Of a stretch of DNA of 13,640 nucleotides, positions 1 to 13,552 are shown in pieces. A program made the translations under genes and the position numbers. Every line of letters starts with the position of its first letter. The first letter of the stretch is position 1. Origin of the DNA: an uncultured Succinivibrio sp. (GTDB taxonomy: Bacteria > Pseudomonadota > Gammaproteobacteria > Enterobacterales > Succinivibrionaceae); NCBI GenBank assembly GCA_900770725.1, contig CAAGLL010000091.1:1-13640 (forward strand), in the 5' to 3' direction. The notes under the pieces were generated by a model. It was not told the DNA's origin and searched no databases. It saw nothing but the letters and a program-made list of their open reading frames with translations.

Positions 1-141
1 GAGATGGTGATGCCGGGCGACAACTGCGACATGACTGTTACGCTGATCCACCCTGTGGCGATGAACCAGGGCGAGCGCTTCGCCATCCGCGAGGGCGGCA
101 AGACTGTCGGCGCCGGCGTCGTCGGCTCGATCCTCGAGTAA
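1..141 (+). CDS. tuf: Elongation factor Tu, C-terminal fragment (5' end outside window)
   Basis: This is the last 46 codons of EF-Tu, the GTPase that carries aminoacyl-tRNA to the ribosomal A site. The reading frame starts at base 1 and ends at TAA 139-141. It translates to EMVMPGDN, then HPVAMNQGERFAIREGG, then KTVGAGVVGSILE, which is the end of the domain III beta-barrel and matches gammaproteobacterial EF-Tu almost residue for residue. The GTPase domain lies upstream of the window. A tuf copy directly before secE is the standard arrangement (tufB in E. coli). Two hairpins follow within 80 bp, the second with a T-rich tail, so the tuf transcript probably ends there and does not run into secE. 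No tRNA-Trp gene lies between tuf and secE, although some relatives have one. The identification is secure; only the copy name (tufA or tufB) is open. Confidence 0.97.
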   Translation, partial: EMVMPGDNCDMTVTLIHPVAMNQGERFAIREGGKTVGAGVVGSILE

Positions 142-146
142 TCTGA

Positions 147-169
147 TGCGGCATTGAATCAATGCCGCA
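147..169 (+). repeat. Perfect inverted repeat directly after tuf
   Basis: TGCGGCATTG (147-156) and CAATGCCGCA (160-169) are perfect complements around a 3-nt AAT loop, beginning 6 bp after the tuf stop. No T-run follows. The next hairpin starts at the very next base. It may be a 3'-end stabilising or RNase-processing hairpin for tuf mRNA, or the first half of a tandem terminator. Confidence 0.6.
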
Positions 170-220
170 GTCCGCAGCCAGACGCGGTTAAACACTGCGG
201 ATGGCTGCGGACTTTGTTTT
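170..220 (+). terminator. Rho-independent terminator of tuf
   Basis: GTCCGCAGCCA (170-180) pairs perfectly with TGGCTGCGGAC (202-212), giving an 11-bp GC-rich stem with a 21-nt loop. The T-rich tail TTTGTTTT (213-220) follows at once. The placement after tuf and before the secE promoter fits an intrinsic terminator. The loop is longer than usual, which slightly lowers certainty. Confidence 0.75.
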
Positions 221-238
221 CTGCGGTGACAGGTTTTT

Positions 239-261
239 CCCCGGGGGCGCAGTGCCCCGGG
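239..261. repeat. GC-rich hairpin upstream of the secE promoter
   Basis: CCCGGGG (240-246) and CCCCGGG (255-261) form an inverted repeat around a short loop. A run of five T's precedes the stem and none follows it, so it is not a + strand terminator. Read from the other strand, A's follow it, so it does not fit there either. Its core CCGGGGGCGC (241-250) recurs exactly at 8901-8910 in the rpoB-rpoC gap, which hints at a small repeat family. Function unknown. Confidence 0.45.
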
Positions 262-264
262 CTG

Positions 265-296
265 TTGCCGTGCGCGCTGTCCGCGCATGCTATAAT
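265..296 (+). promoter_or_regulatory. Sigma70-type extended -10 promoter for secE-nusG
   Basis: A consensus TATAAT (291-296) is preceded by TGC (288-290), making an extended -10 element. The best -35 is a weak TTGCCG (265-270) at 20 bp, which is long; the extended -10 may compensate. Transcription would start near 303 and give an untranslated leader of about 75 nt before the secE ATG at 378. It lies just downstream of the tuf terminator, which supports a separate secE-nusG unit. Confidence 0.7.
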
Positions 297-377
297 CTGA
301 CCTTTGTAAATAGCCGCCCGAGCGCGGGGCTTATAAGGGTTTTGCTCGCGCGGAGCGCCAGAATTTTAGGAATCGTT

Positions 378-872
378 ATGTCTGAGACAGCAAGCAAAGC
401 GGCCAAGCCGGCCGCCAAGGCCGTTGCGGCGCAAGCCGCCGCCAAGGCCCCGGCCGTCAAGAAGAAGGCCGTGAAGAAGGCGAAGGGGAAGGAGCAGTTC
501 GTCTCCGCCCCGGTCAACGCCCTTCTGTGGATCATCTCCGCAGTCCTGATCTGCGGCGCCATTTTCGGCAACTACTACTACTCGAACTACGTCGTCATCG
601 ACGAGTCCACCCTCCAGCGCCTGGGCAGGGTGGCTGCGGTGATCGCGGCGATAGTGGCCGGCCTGGCATTGCTGCTCCTGACCAACCGCGGGCACGAGCT
701 CTTGAAGTTCGCGTCCGAGTCCTACACCGAGCTGCTCAAGGTCGTCTGGCCCACCCGCCAGGAAGCCGTGCAGACCACGGTGATCGTGTTCATCGCCGTA
801 TGCGTGGTGAGCCTGTTCCTCTACCTGTGCGACATCGTTTTCCTCGAAATCGTGCGCGCGATTACCCTTTGA
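378..872 (+). CDS. secE: SecE, preprotein translocase subunit
   Basis: SecE is the clamp-like membrane subunit of the SecYEG protein-export channel in the inner membrane. The 164-residue product has three hydrophobic segments at about 45-68, 84-102 and 131-156, the three-helix gammaproteobacterial form. Between the second and third lies the conserved cytoplasmic amphipathic stretch ending in VVWPTRQEA (122-130), the family signature. Residues 1-40 form an Ala/Lys-rich, probably disordered cytoplasmic tail. This makes the protein longer than E. coli SecE (127 aa). The ATG at 378 is chosen because TAGGAA (367-372) lies 5-6 nt upstream and the protein then begins MSETASKAAK. The same frame is open back to 201, but that start would precede the promoter and add an unrelated segment. 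nusG begins 14 bp after the stop, so the two are almost certainly cotranscribed. Confidence 0.95.
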   Translation: MSETASKAAKPAAKAVAAQAAAKAPAVKKKAVKKAKGKEQFVSAPVNALLWIISAVLICGAIFGNYYYSNYVVIDESTLQRLGRVAAVIAAIVAGLALLLLTNRGHELLKFASESYTELLKVVWPTRQEAVQTTVIVFIAVCVVSLFLYLCDIVFLEIVRAITL

Positions 873-886
873 CGGGGAGCTGAATC

Positions 887-1600
887 ATGGCTGAAGAAGA
901 CAAGAAAATTGACGCGCCGATGGCCCCTGAGGCCCCGGTGCAGGACGAGGCCGCCGAGGCCCCGCAGGCTCCGGTAGAGGCCCCTGCAAAGGCGGGCAAG
1001 GAAGAGCCCAAGAAGGATACCAACCCTGTCAGGGAGAAGATCCCTGATTCCTCCGACGGCCGCGGCCCGATGCGCTGGTACGTCATCCAGGCTTTCTCCG
1101 GCTTCGAGCAGCGCGTGGCGCTGACCCTCCAGGAGCGCATCAAGATCCACCACATGGAGGACGACTTCGCCGAAGTCCTGGTGCCCAAGGAGAAGGTCAA
1201 GGAGATCCGCGACGGCAAGAAGCATGAGACCGAGAGGAAGTTCTTCCCCGGCTACGTGCTCGTCCACATGAGGATGAACTCCCAGTCCTGGCAGCTCGTC
1301 AAGCACACCGAGCGTGTGCTCGGCTTCATCGGCGGCACCTCTGACCACCCGCTCCCGATCACCGAGCAGGAAGCCAACAGGATCCTCGATCGCTTGAAGG
1401 AGAGCGAGGCTGCGCCGCGCCCGAAGACCGAGTTCGAGGTCGGCGAGACTGTCCGCGCCATCGACGGCGCCTTCAAGGACTTCGTGGGCACCGTGGAGAA
1501 GGTCGACTACGAGAAGAACCGCCTGACGGTCTCAATAGCGATCTTCGGCCGCGCCACCCCGGTCGATTTGGAGTTCTCGCAGGTCGAGAAGGACATCTGA
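887..1600 (+). CDS. nusG: NusG, transcription elongation/antitermination factor, with long N-terminal extension
   Basis: NusG binds RNA polymerase and links it to Rho or to ribosomal protein S10 (NusE). The NGN domain runs from about residue 63 (RWYVIQAFSGFE, 63-74) to about 170 and includes KFFPGYV (118-124). The KOW domain occupies about 183-237, with IFGRATPVDLEF, which covers the Rho/S10-binding surface. The core matches E. coli NusG (181 aa) closely, but this product is 237 aa because residues 1-61 form an Ala/Pro/Glu/Lys-rich tail, probably disordered, against about 7 residues in E. coli. The ATG at 887 has a strong GGGGAG (874-879) 7 nt upstream. An in-frame ATG at 1070 (M62) would give a near-canonical 176-residue NusG but has no good ribosome binding site. 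The TGA stop is followed at once by in-frame TAG. A strong terminator lies 30 bp downstream. Confidence 0.96.
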   Translation: MAEEDKKIDAPMAPEAPVQDEAAEAPQAPVEAPAKAGKEEPKKDTNPVREKIPDSSDGRGPMRWYVIQAFSGFEQRVALTLQERIKIHHMEDDFAEVLVPKEKVKEIRDGKKHETERKFFPGYVLVHMRMNSQSWQLVKHTERVLGFIGGTSDHPLPITEQEANRILDRLKESEAAPRPKTEFEVGETVRAIDGAFKDFVGTVEKVDYEKNRLTVSIAIFGRATPVDLEFSQVEKDI

Positions 1601-1629
1601 TAGAACAAGCGTGCGCATTGGCGCCAAGG

Positions 1630-1665
1630 CGGCGCGGCGGGGATCCTGCCGCGCCGTTTCATTTT
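1630..1665 (+). terminator. Rho-independent terminator after nusG
   Basis: CGGCGCGGC (1630-1638) pairs with GCCGCGCCG (1648-1656). The stem can extend inward by three more pairs, one a G-U, to a GAT triloop. It is followed immediately by TTTCATTTT (1657-1665). Position and shape fit an intrinsic terminator closing the secE-nusG unit before the rplK promoter. Confidence 0.88.
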
Positions 1666-1759
1666 CTGCCATCCGCAAATGCCGCGGCAGGGCAGGGGAT
1701 CCAGGCATTCAGGATCCGTCAATTAATGAGCCATTGCACATAGGCCCGGACCGCATGAA

Positions 1760-1780
1760 TTTCAAGTTTTCGGCTTGAAA
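1760..1780. promoter_or_regulatory. Inverted repeat overlapping the rplK -35 element
   Basis: TTTCAAG (1760-1766) and CTTGAAA (1774-1780) are perfect 7-bp inverted arms separated by 7 bp. The right arm contains the -35 TTGAAA. This could be an operator or a coincidence of the AT-rich upstream region. It is not a + strand terminator, because A's follow it. The rest of the 1666-1759 stretch shows only two GGATCC copies (1697 and 1712) and no gene. Confidence 0.35.
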
Positions 1781-1802
1781 AAATTTGCGGCGTGTGTATA
1801 AT
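1775..1802 (+). promoter_or_regulatory. Sigma70-type promoter of the rplK operon
   Basis: TTGAAA (1775-1780) and TATAAT (1797-1802) are separated by 16 bp, five of six and six of six matches to consensus. A T/A-rich stretch around 1758-1770 could act as an UP element. Transcription would begin near 1809, giving a leader of about 107 nt. It corresponds in position to the E. coli L11 operon promoter. Confidence 0.85.
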
Positions 1803-1817
1803 CCTACAGATCTTTTG

Positions 1818-1862
1818 TGCAGTCCCCAAGATTGGTGTCTTAAGACATCCCCCAAGGCTGCA
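1818..1862 (+). promoter_or_regulatory. Structured rplK leader, candidate L1-binding autoregulatory site
   Basis: TGCAG (1818-1822) pairs with CTGCA (1858-1862). Inside, TTGG (1832-1835) pairs with CCAA (1852-1855), and TGTC (1836-1839) pairs with GACA (1844-1847) around TTAA. This leaves an asymmetric TCCC bulge (1848-1851). In E. coli, L1 represses its operon by binding a bulged helix in the rplK leader that mimics its 23S site. The position fits, but I cannot confirm the L1-specific bases, so the assignment is inference. Confidence 0.35.
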
Positions 1863-1900
1863 GGGAAGCGCCCATAGGACGCGATATCACCCACATTCAC

Positions 1901-1912
1901 GAGGCAATCCTC
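1901..1912 (+). promoter_or_regulatory. rplK ribosome binding site with possible sequestering hairpin
   Basis: GAGG (1901-1904) is the only Shine-Dalgarno match for rplK, 11 nt before the ATG at 1916, which is a long spacing. CCTC (1909-1912) lies between it and the start and is its exact complement around a CAAT loop. A 4-bp hairpin could therefore mask the site. The helix is short, so the effect may be weak. Confidence 0.4.
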
Positions 1913-1915
1913 AAA

Positions 1916-2344
1916 ATGGCAAAGAAAGTTACTGCCTACATCAAACTGCAGGTCGGCGCTGGTTCCGCCAACCCTGCTCCTCCGGTCGGCCCGGCACTGG
2001 GCCAGCATGGCGTCAACATCATGGAGTTCTGCAAGGCGTTCAACGCCGCGACTGCCAAGATGGAAAAAGGCTCGCCGGTCCCTGTGATCATCACCGTTTA
2101 CTCGGACAAGTCCTTCACCTTCGTCTCGAAGACTTCCCCCGCCTCCTACCTCATCAAGAAGGCTGCTGGCGTCAAGTCTGCGTCCCACAAGCCGGGCACC
2201 GAGGTCGCTGGCAAGATCACCCACGCCCAGCTGCTGGAGATCGCCAAGGCCAAGGATCCGGACATGACTGGTGCTGATCTTGAGGCTTCCGCCCGTTCGA
2301 TCGCCGGCACCGCCCGTTCCATGGGCATCCAGGTGGAGGAGTAA
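1916..2344 (+). CDS. rplK: 50S ribosomal protein L11
   Basis: L11 binds 23S rRNA at the GTPase-associated centre at the base of the L7/L12 stalk, and takes part in factor-dependent GTP hydrolysis and in the stringent response. The product is 142 aa, the same length as in E. coli, and aligns end to end without gaps by eye. The N-terminal domain carries the proline-rich segment NPAPPVGPALGQHGVNIMEF (19-38), the region contacted by thiostrepton-class antibiotics. The C-terminal rRNA-binding domain ends MTGADLEASARSIAGTARSM. The N-terminal MAKK matches the usual PrmA methylation substrate. rplA follows 2 bp after the stop, and its ribosome binding site lies inside the last rplK codons. This arrangement favours translational coupling and shared control by L1. 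Confidence 0.98.
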   Translation: MAKKVTAYIKLQVGAGSANPAPPVGPALGQHGVNIMEFCKAFNAATAKMEKGSPVPVIITVYSDKSFTFVSKTSPASYLIKKAAGVKSASHKPGTEVAGKITHAQLLEIAKAKDPDMTGADLEASARSIAGTARSMGIQVEE

Positions 2345-2346
2345 TC

Positions 2347-3072
2347 ATGGCCAAGTTATCCAAGCGCATGAAGGAAATCCGCGAGAACGTCGACAAGAGC
2401 AAGCTTTACGCTCCTGCCGAGGGCTTCGACATCCTCAAGAAGTTCGCCAAGGCCAAGTTCACCGAGAGCGTTGACGTGGCCATCCAGCTCGGCATCGACG
2501 CGACCAAGTCGGACCAGAACGTCCGCGGCGCCGCAGTCCTGCCCAACGGCACCGGCAAGACCGTCCGCGTGCTGGTCTTCACCCAGGGTGCAAATGCCGA
2601 GGCCGCCAAGGCCGCTGGCGCTGACATCGTCGGCATGCAGGAAGTGGCTGACAAGATCAAGCAGGGCTTCATGGACTTCGACGTCGTCATCGCCTCCCCG
2701 GATGCGATGCGCGTTGTCGGCCAGTTAGGCCAGATCCTCGGCCCCCGCGGCATGATGCCTAACCCGAAGGTCGGCACCGTGACCCGCGACGTCGCCACCG
2801 CCGTCAAGAATGCCAAGGCAGGCCAGGTCCGCTACCGCAACGACAAGGCCGGCTGCATCCAGGCTTCCATCGGCAACGTCAAGTTCAGCTCCCAGCAGCT
2901 GGTCGAGAACCTCACCGCGCTCATCGACGCGATCACCAAGCAGCGTCCCAGCACCGCCAAGGGCGCCTTCATCAAGAAGGTCTGCGTCTCGACGACCATG
3001 GGCGCCGGCGTGACCCTCGACAAGGCGCTCATCGGCGCTGCTGCCGACACCACTGCCGCTGCAGAGGAATAA
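2347..3072 (+). CDS. rplA: 50S ribosomal protein L1
   Basis: L1 forms the mobile stalk at the ribosomal E site that helps eject deacylated tRNA; in many bacteria it also represses its own operon. The product is 241 aa against 234 in E. coli. The difference is a short Ala/Glu-rich C-terminal tail (TTAAAEE). Two-domain L1 features are visible: the N-terminal MAKLSKRMKEIRENVD, and the family signature LGPRGMMPNPKVGTVT (131-146) in the second domain, followed by GQVRYRNDKAG (159-169). The ATG at 2347 has a near-perfect GGAGGAG (2335-2341) 5 nt upstream, overlapping the end of rplK. The gene is followed by a 201-bp gap holding the L10 leader. Codon use matches its neighbours, with occasional TTA and regular AGG codons. 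Confidence 0.98.
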   Translation: MAKLSKRMKEIRENVDKSKLYAPAEGFDILKKFAKAKFTESVDVAIQLGIDATKSDQNVRGAAVLPNGTGKTVRVLVFTQGANAEAAKAAGADIVGMQEVADKIKQGFMDFDVVIASPDAMRVVGQLGQILGPRGMMPNPKVGTVTRDVATAVKNAKAGQVRYRNDKAGCIQASIGNVKFSSQQLVENLTALIDAITKQRPSTAKGAFIKKVCVSTTMGAGVTLDKALIGAAADTTAAAEE

Positions 3073-3082
3073 GCAGTTTAAA

Positions 3083-3104
3083 GGCGGCCGCGCAAGCGGC
3101 TGCC
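3083..3104 (+). promoter_or_regulatory. Hairpin with GCAA tetraloop between rplA and the L10 leader
   Basis: GGCGGCCGC (3083-3091) pairs with GCGGCTGCC (3096-3104) through nine pairs, one of them G-U, closed by a GNRA-type GCAA loop. ATTTGG follows, not a proper T-run, so termination would be weak at best. It lies 10 bp after the rplA stop and may mark the 3' end or a processing site before the L10 leader. Confidence 0.5.
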
Positions 3105-3106
3105 AT

Positions 3107-3187
3107 TTGGAAGGGGCTCGTCCTCTGGCCAAAGACCGCAGGTGGCGCAAGCCTTAATGTTCCTGCGCAGGAGGAGATAAGCTCCAA
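3107..3187 (+). promoter_or_regulatory. L10 leader: autoregulatory RNA bound by L10-(L12)4
   Basis: The sequence CCAAAGACCGCAGGTG (3129-3144), a GGC-GCAA-GCC hairpin (3144-3153), CTTAAT (3153-3158) and CCTGCG (3162-3167) reproduce the conserved core of the bacterial L10 leader (Rfam L10_leader, RF00557), which imitates the L10 kink-turn site on 23S rRNA. The core helix is CGCAGG (3137-3142) with CCTGCG (3162-3167). Outside it, TCCTC (3121-3125) pairs with GAGGA (3171-3175). GGGGCT (3113-3118) can pair with AGCTCC (3180-3185), or TTGGA (3107-3111) with TCCAA (3183-3187). Excess L10-L7/L12 complex is known to bind this leader in E. coli and reduce rplJ translation. The motif lies about 90-150 nt before rplJ, as expected. 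Confidence 0.88.
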
Positions 3188-3234
3188 CGGAATTTTCCTT
3201 TGGAACTGATTTCCAATCAGCCCGAAAGGGTAAC

Positions 3235-3255
3235 TGGTTCCCATGACGGGAACCA
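3235..3255 (+). promoter_or_regulatory. Hairpin just upstream of the rplJ ribosome binding site
   Basis: TGGTTCCC (3235-3242) pairs perfectly with GGGAACCA (3248-3255) around ATGAC. The stem ends 3 nt before the rplJ Shine-Dalgarno GGAG (3259-3262), which is 11 nt from the ATG. It could present or occlude the ribosome binding site depending on how the L10 leader folds. No T-run follows, so it is not a terminator. Confidence 0.55.
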
Positions 3256-3273
3256 TTCGGAGTCACTGCTCAA

Positions 3274-3801
3274 ATGGCACTGAATATCGAAGACAAGAAG
3301 GCAATTGTTGCCAAAGTCGCCGACGCGGCCAAGAAGGCTGTGTCAGCTGTCATCGCAGACTCTTGCGGCATCCCCGTAGCCGACCTCACCAAGCTCCGCA
3401 AGGAAGCTCGCGAGAACAACGTGTACCTGCACGTTGTCCGCAACACGCTCCTTTCGCGCGCGGTTGAAGGCACCGAGTACGAGAGCCTCAGGGACTCCAT
3501 GAAGGGTCCGACCCTGGTCGGCTTTTCCATGGATCACCCTGGCGCTGCTGCCCGCCTGTTCAAAGAGTTCGCGAAGACCCACGACAAGTTCAAGGTAAGA
3601 TCCCTGCAGTTCGAGGGCAAGGTCTATGACGCCAAGGACATCGACGTCCTGGCCACCCTGCCCACCTATGAGGAAGCCATCGCCAAACTCATGGCAACCC
3701 TCAAGGAAGCTGCTGCTGGCAAGCTCTGCCGCACTCTTGCCGCCCTGGGCGACAAACTTTCTGCTGAAGGCGGCGCTGCCGCTCCGGCAGCTGAGGCCTG
3801 A
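3274..3801 (+). CDS. rplJ: 50S ribosomal protein L10
   Basis: L10 anchors the L7/L12 dimers to 23S rRNA at the stalk base. The N-terminal rRNA-binding domain opens MALNIEDKKAIVAKVADAAK and includes LRKEARENNVYLHVVRNTLL (41-60), close to the E. coli sequence. The C-terminal helix that carries L12 dimers is about residues 130-163 (TYEEAIAKLMATLKEAAAGK onward). The product is 175 aa against 165 in E. coli, with an extra Ala/Pro-rich tail (GGAAAPAAEA). The ATG at 3274 has GGAG (3259-3262) upstream at a rather long 11 nt; the same GGAG lies next to the leader hairpin. The stop TGA is followed directly by in-frame TAG. rplL begins 68 bp downstream. Confidence 0.97.
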   Translation: MALNIEDKKAIVAKVADAAKKAVSAVIADSCGIPVADLTKLRKEARENNVYLHVVRNTLLSRAVEGTEYESLRDSMKGPTLVGFSMDHPGAAARLFKEFAKTHDKFKVRSLQFEGKVYDAKDIDVLATLPTYEEAIAKLMATLKEAAAGKLCRTLAALGDKLSAEGGAAAPAAEA

Positions 3802-3869
3802 TAGCCTGTTTTCAATTTCATTTGGTTCAGGCTTGGCCTGACGAAACATAATTTTAAAGGAAAATCAAA

Positions 3870-4235
3870 ATGGCATTATCCACTGATGAGATCCTCGACG
3901 CGATCGCCAACATGTCCGTAACCGACGTTGTTGCCCTGGTCAAGGCTATGGAAGAGAAGTTCGGCGTCTCCGCCGCCGCTGCCGTCGCCGCCCCTGCTGC
4001 CGGCGCTGCCGCTGCCGAGGAGAAGACCGAGTTCGACGTCGTCCTCAAGGAAGTCGGCGCTCAGAAGATCGCCGTCATCAAGGCTGTCCGCACTGCGACC
4101 GGCCTTGGCCTGAAGGAAGCCAAGGACCTCGTCGAGTCCGCTCCTTGCAAGATCAAGGAAGCCCTCCCGAAGGCCGACGCCGAGGCCCTCAAGAAGTCCC
4201 TCGAGGATGCTGGCGCCAAGGCTGCCCTGGAGTAA
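3870..4235 (+). CDS. rplL: 50S ribosomal protein L7/L12
   Basis: L7/L12 is the multicopy stalk protein that recruits and activates translational GTPases. The 121-aa product shows the three classic parts. An N-terminal dimerisation domain (ILDAIANMSVTDVVALVKAM, 8-27) is followed by an Ala/Pro-rich hinge at about 36-50, then a C-terminal factor-binding domain with KTEFDVVLKEVGAQKIAVIK and the signature GLGLKEAKDLVESAP. Length equals that of E. coli (121 aa). AAAGGA (3856-3861) lies 8 nt before the ATG, the cleanest ribosome binding site in the operon, consistent with the need for several copies per ribosome. The 68-bp gap before it contains a small 6-bp hairpin (TCAGGC 3827-3832 with GCCTGA 3836-3841). 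A partial terminator follows the gene. Confidence 0.98.
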   Translation: MALSTDEILDAIANMSVTDVVALVKAMEEKFGVSAAAAVAAPAAGAAAAEEKTEFDVVLKEVGAQKIAVIKAVRTATGLGLKEAKDLVESAPCKIKEALPKADAEALKKSLEDAGAKAALE

Positions 4236-4276
4236 TCCGGCAATTGCGCTTTGACCGGCCCCCTCACCGGACCGGA

Positions 4277-4293
4277 CAGGGTTCCAATCCCTG
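4277..4293 (+). promoter_or_regulatory. Small hairpin in the rplL-rpoB gap
   Basis: CAGGG (4277-4281) pairs with CCCTG (4289-4293) around a 7-nt loop, 8 nt before the larger attenuator stem. The E. coli rplL-rpoB spacer also holds an RNase III site next to its attenuator. Whether this hairpin plays that role is inference. Confidence 0.35.
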
Positions 4294-4300
4294 AGAAAAT

Positions 4301-4335
4301 AACCCGGAACCGTCCTTTTTGGCGGTTTCGGGTTT
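4301..4335 (+). terminator. Attenuator-like partial terminator between rplL and rpoB
   Basis: AACCCGGAACCG (4301-4312) pairs with CGGTTTCGGGTT (4323-4334) over 12 positions including one G-U. CC (4314-4315) and GG (4321-4322) can add two inner pairs to leave a TTTTT loop. Only three T's follow (4333-4335), so it should terminate inefficiently. The position matches the E. coli rplL-rpoB attenuator, which lowers RNA polymerase subunit synthesis relative to ribosomal proteins. Confidence 0.7.
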
Positions 4336-4355
4336 GGTGACTGAATAACTACAAA

Positions 4356-4371
4356 AGATGCCTAGGCATCT
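4356..4371. repeat. 16-bp perfect palindrome in the rpoB leader
   Basis: AGATGCCTAGGCATCT is its own reverse complement. It sits between the attenuator and the rpoB start. As RNA it would form a 6-bp stem with a CTAG loop; as DNA it looks like a dimeric operator half-site pair. An ATG inside it (4358) opens the rpoB frame but has no ribosome binding site. Function unknown. Confidence 0.5.
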
Positions 4372-4408
4372 CACACCGGAAACAGATCAATCTGAGGATC
4401 CCCTATCC

Positions 4409-8887
<4,479 letters not shown>

Positions 8888-8899
8888 TGATTTTCTAAT

Positions 8900-8919
8900 G
8901 CCGGGGGCGCGCCCCCGGC
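8900..8919. repeat. 20-bp perfect palindrome between rpoB and rpoC
   Basis: GCCGGGGGCG (8900-8909) and CGCCCCCGGC (8910-8919) are exact complements, giving an 8-bp GC stem with a CGCG loop in RNA. It lies 12 bp after the rpoB stop and 14 nt before the rpoC ribosome binding site. No T-run follows, so transcription should continue. It could stabilise or pause the transcript. It shares the decamer CCGGGGGCGC with the hairpin at 239-261. Confidence 0.6.
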
Positions 8920-8946
8920 CCGGCTACGACAATAGGAGATACTGTT

Positions 8947-13440
<4,494 letters not shown>

Positions 13441-13464
13441 TATATAATCAGGCAAGGTCTGTTG

Positions 13465-13501
13465 TCCGCCCCCGGGCCGCAAGGCTCGGGGGCGGATTGT
13501 T
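13465..13501 (+). terminator. Rho-independent terminator of the rplKAJL-rpoBC operon
   Basis: TCCGCCCCCGGGCC (13465-13478) pairs with GGCTCGGGGGCGGA (13483-13496) over 14 positions with one G-U and a GCAA tetraloop. TTGTT (13497-13501) follows. The stem is very GC-rich, the tail short. It begins 25 bp after the rpoC stop. Confidence 0.85.
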
Positions 13502-13504
13502 ATC

Positions 13505-13552
13505 AAAAAAGCGCCTTATATCCCCGGGCTTCAGCCCGGGGATATAAGGCGC
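13505..13552 (-). terminator. Perfect 19-bp hairpin after the transposase gene: minus-strand terminator and/or IS right-end hairpin
   Basis: GCGCCTTATATCCCCGGGC (13511-13529) is exactly complementary to 13534-13552 around a TTCA loop. AAAAAA (13505-13510) precedes it on the + strand, so on the minus strand it is a hairpin followed by six T's, directly after the transposase stop at 13553. That fits a terminator for the leftward gene. IS200/IS605 elements also carry subterminal hairpins at their ends that the transposase recognises, so this may be the element's right-end hairpin; both roles are possible. Confidence 0.75.

Noticed and set aside
201..377. Upstream extension of secE to an ATG at 201
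   Set aside because: It lies inside the tuf terminator and upstream of the TATAAT at 291; the start at 378 has its own ribosome binding site and matches SecE.
142..377. tRNA-Trp gene between tuf and secE
   Set aside because: Some relatives have trpT here, but no cloverleaf, CCA anticodon arm or T-arm consensus could be found.
1641..1717. Three GGATCC copies as a repeat element
   Set aside because: The spacing is irregular, the flanks do not match, and a 6-bp palindrome recurring in GC-rich DNA is weak evidence.
4358..4408. Longer rpoB start at 4358
   Set aside because: There is no Shine-Dalgarno sequence, the ATG is inside a palindrome, and 4409 gives the conserved MVYSYTE start with GAGGA in place.
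13443..13448. TATAAT right after the rpoC stop as a promoter
   Set aside because: No -35 lies at a suitable distance, and a transcript from it would run straight into the terminator at 13465.
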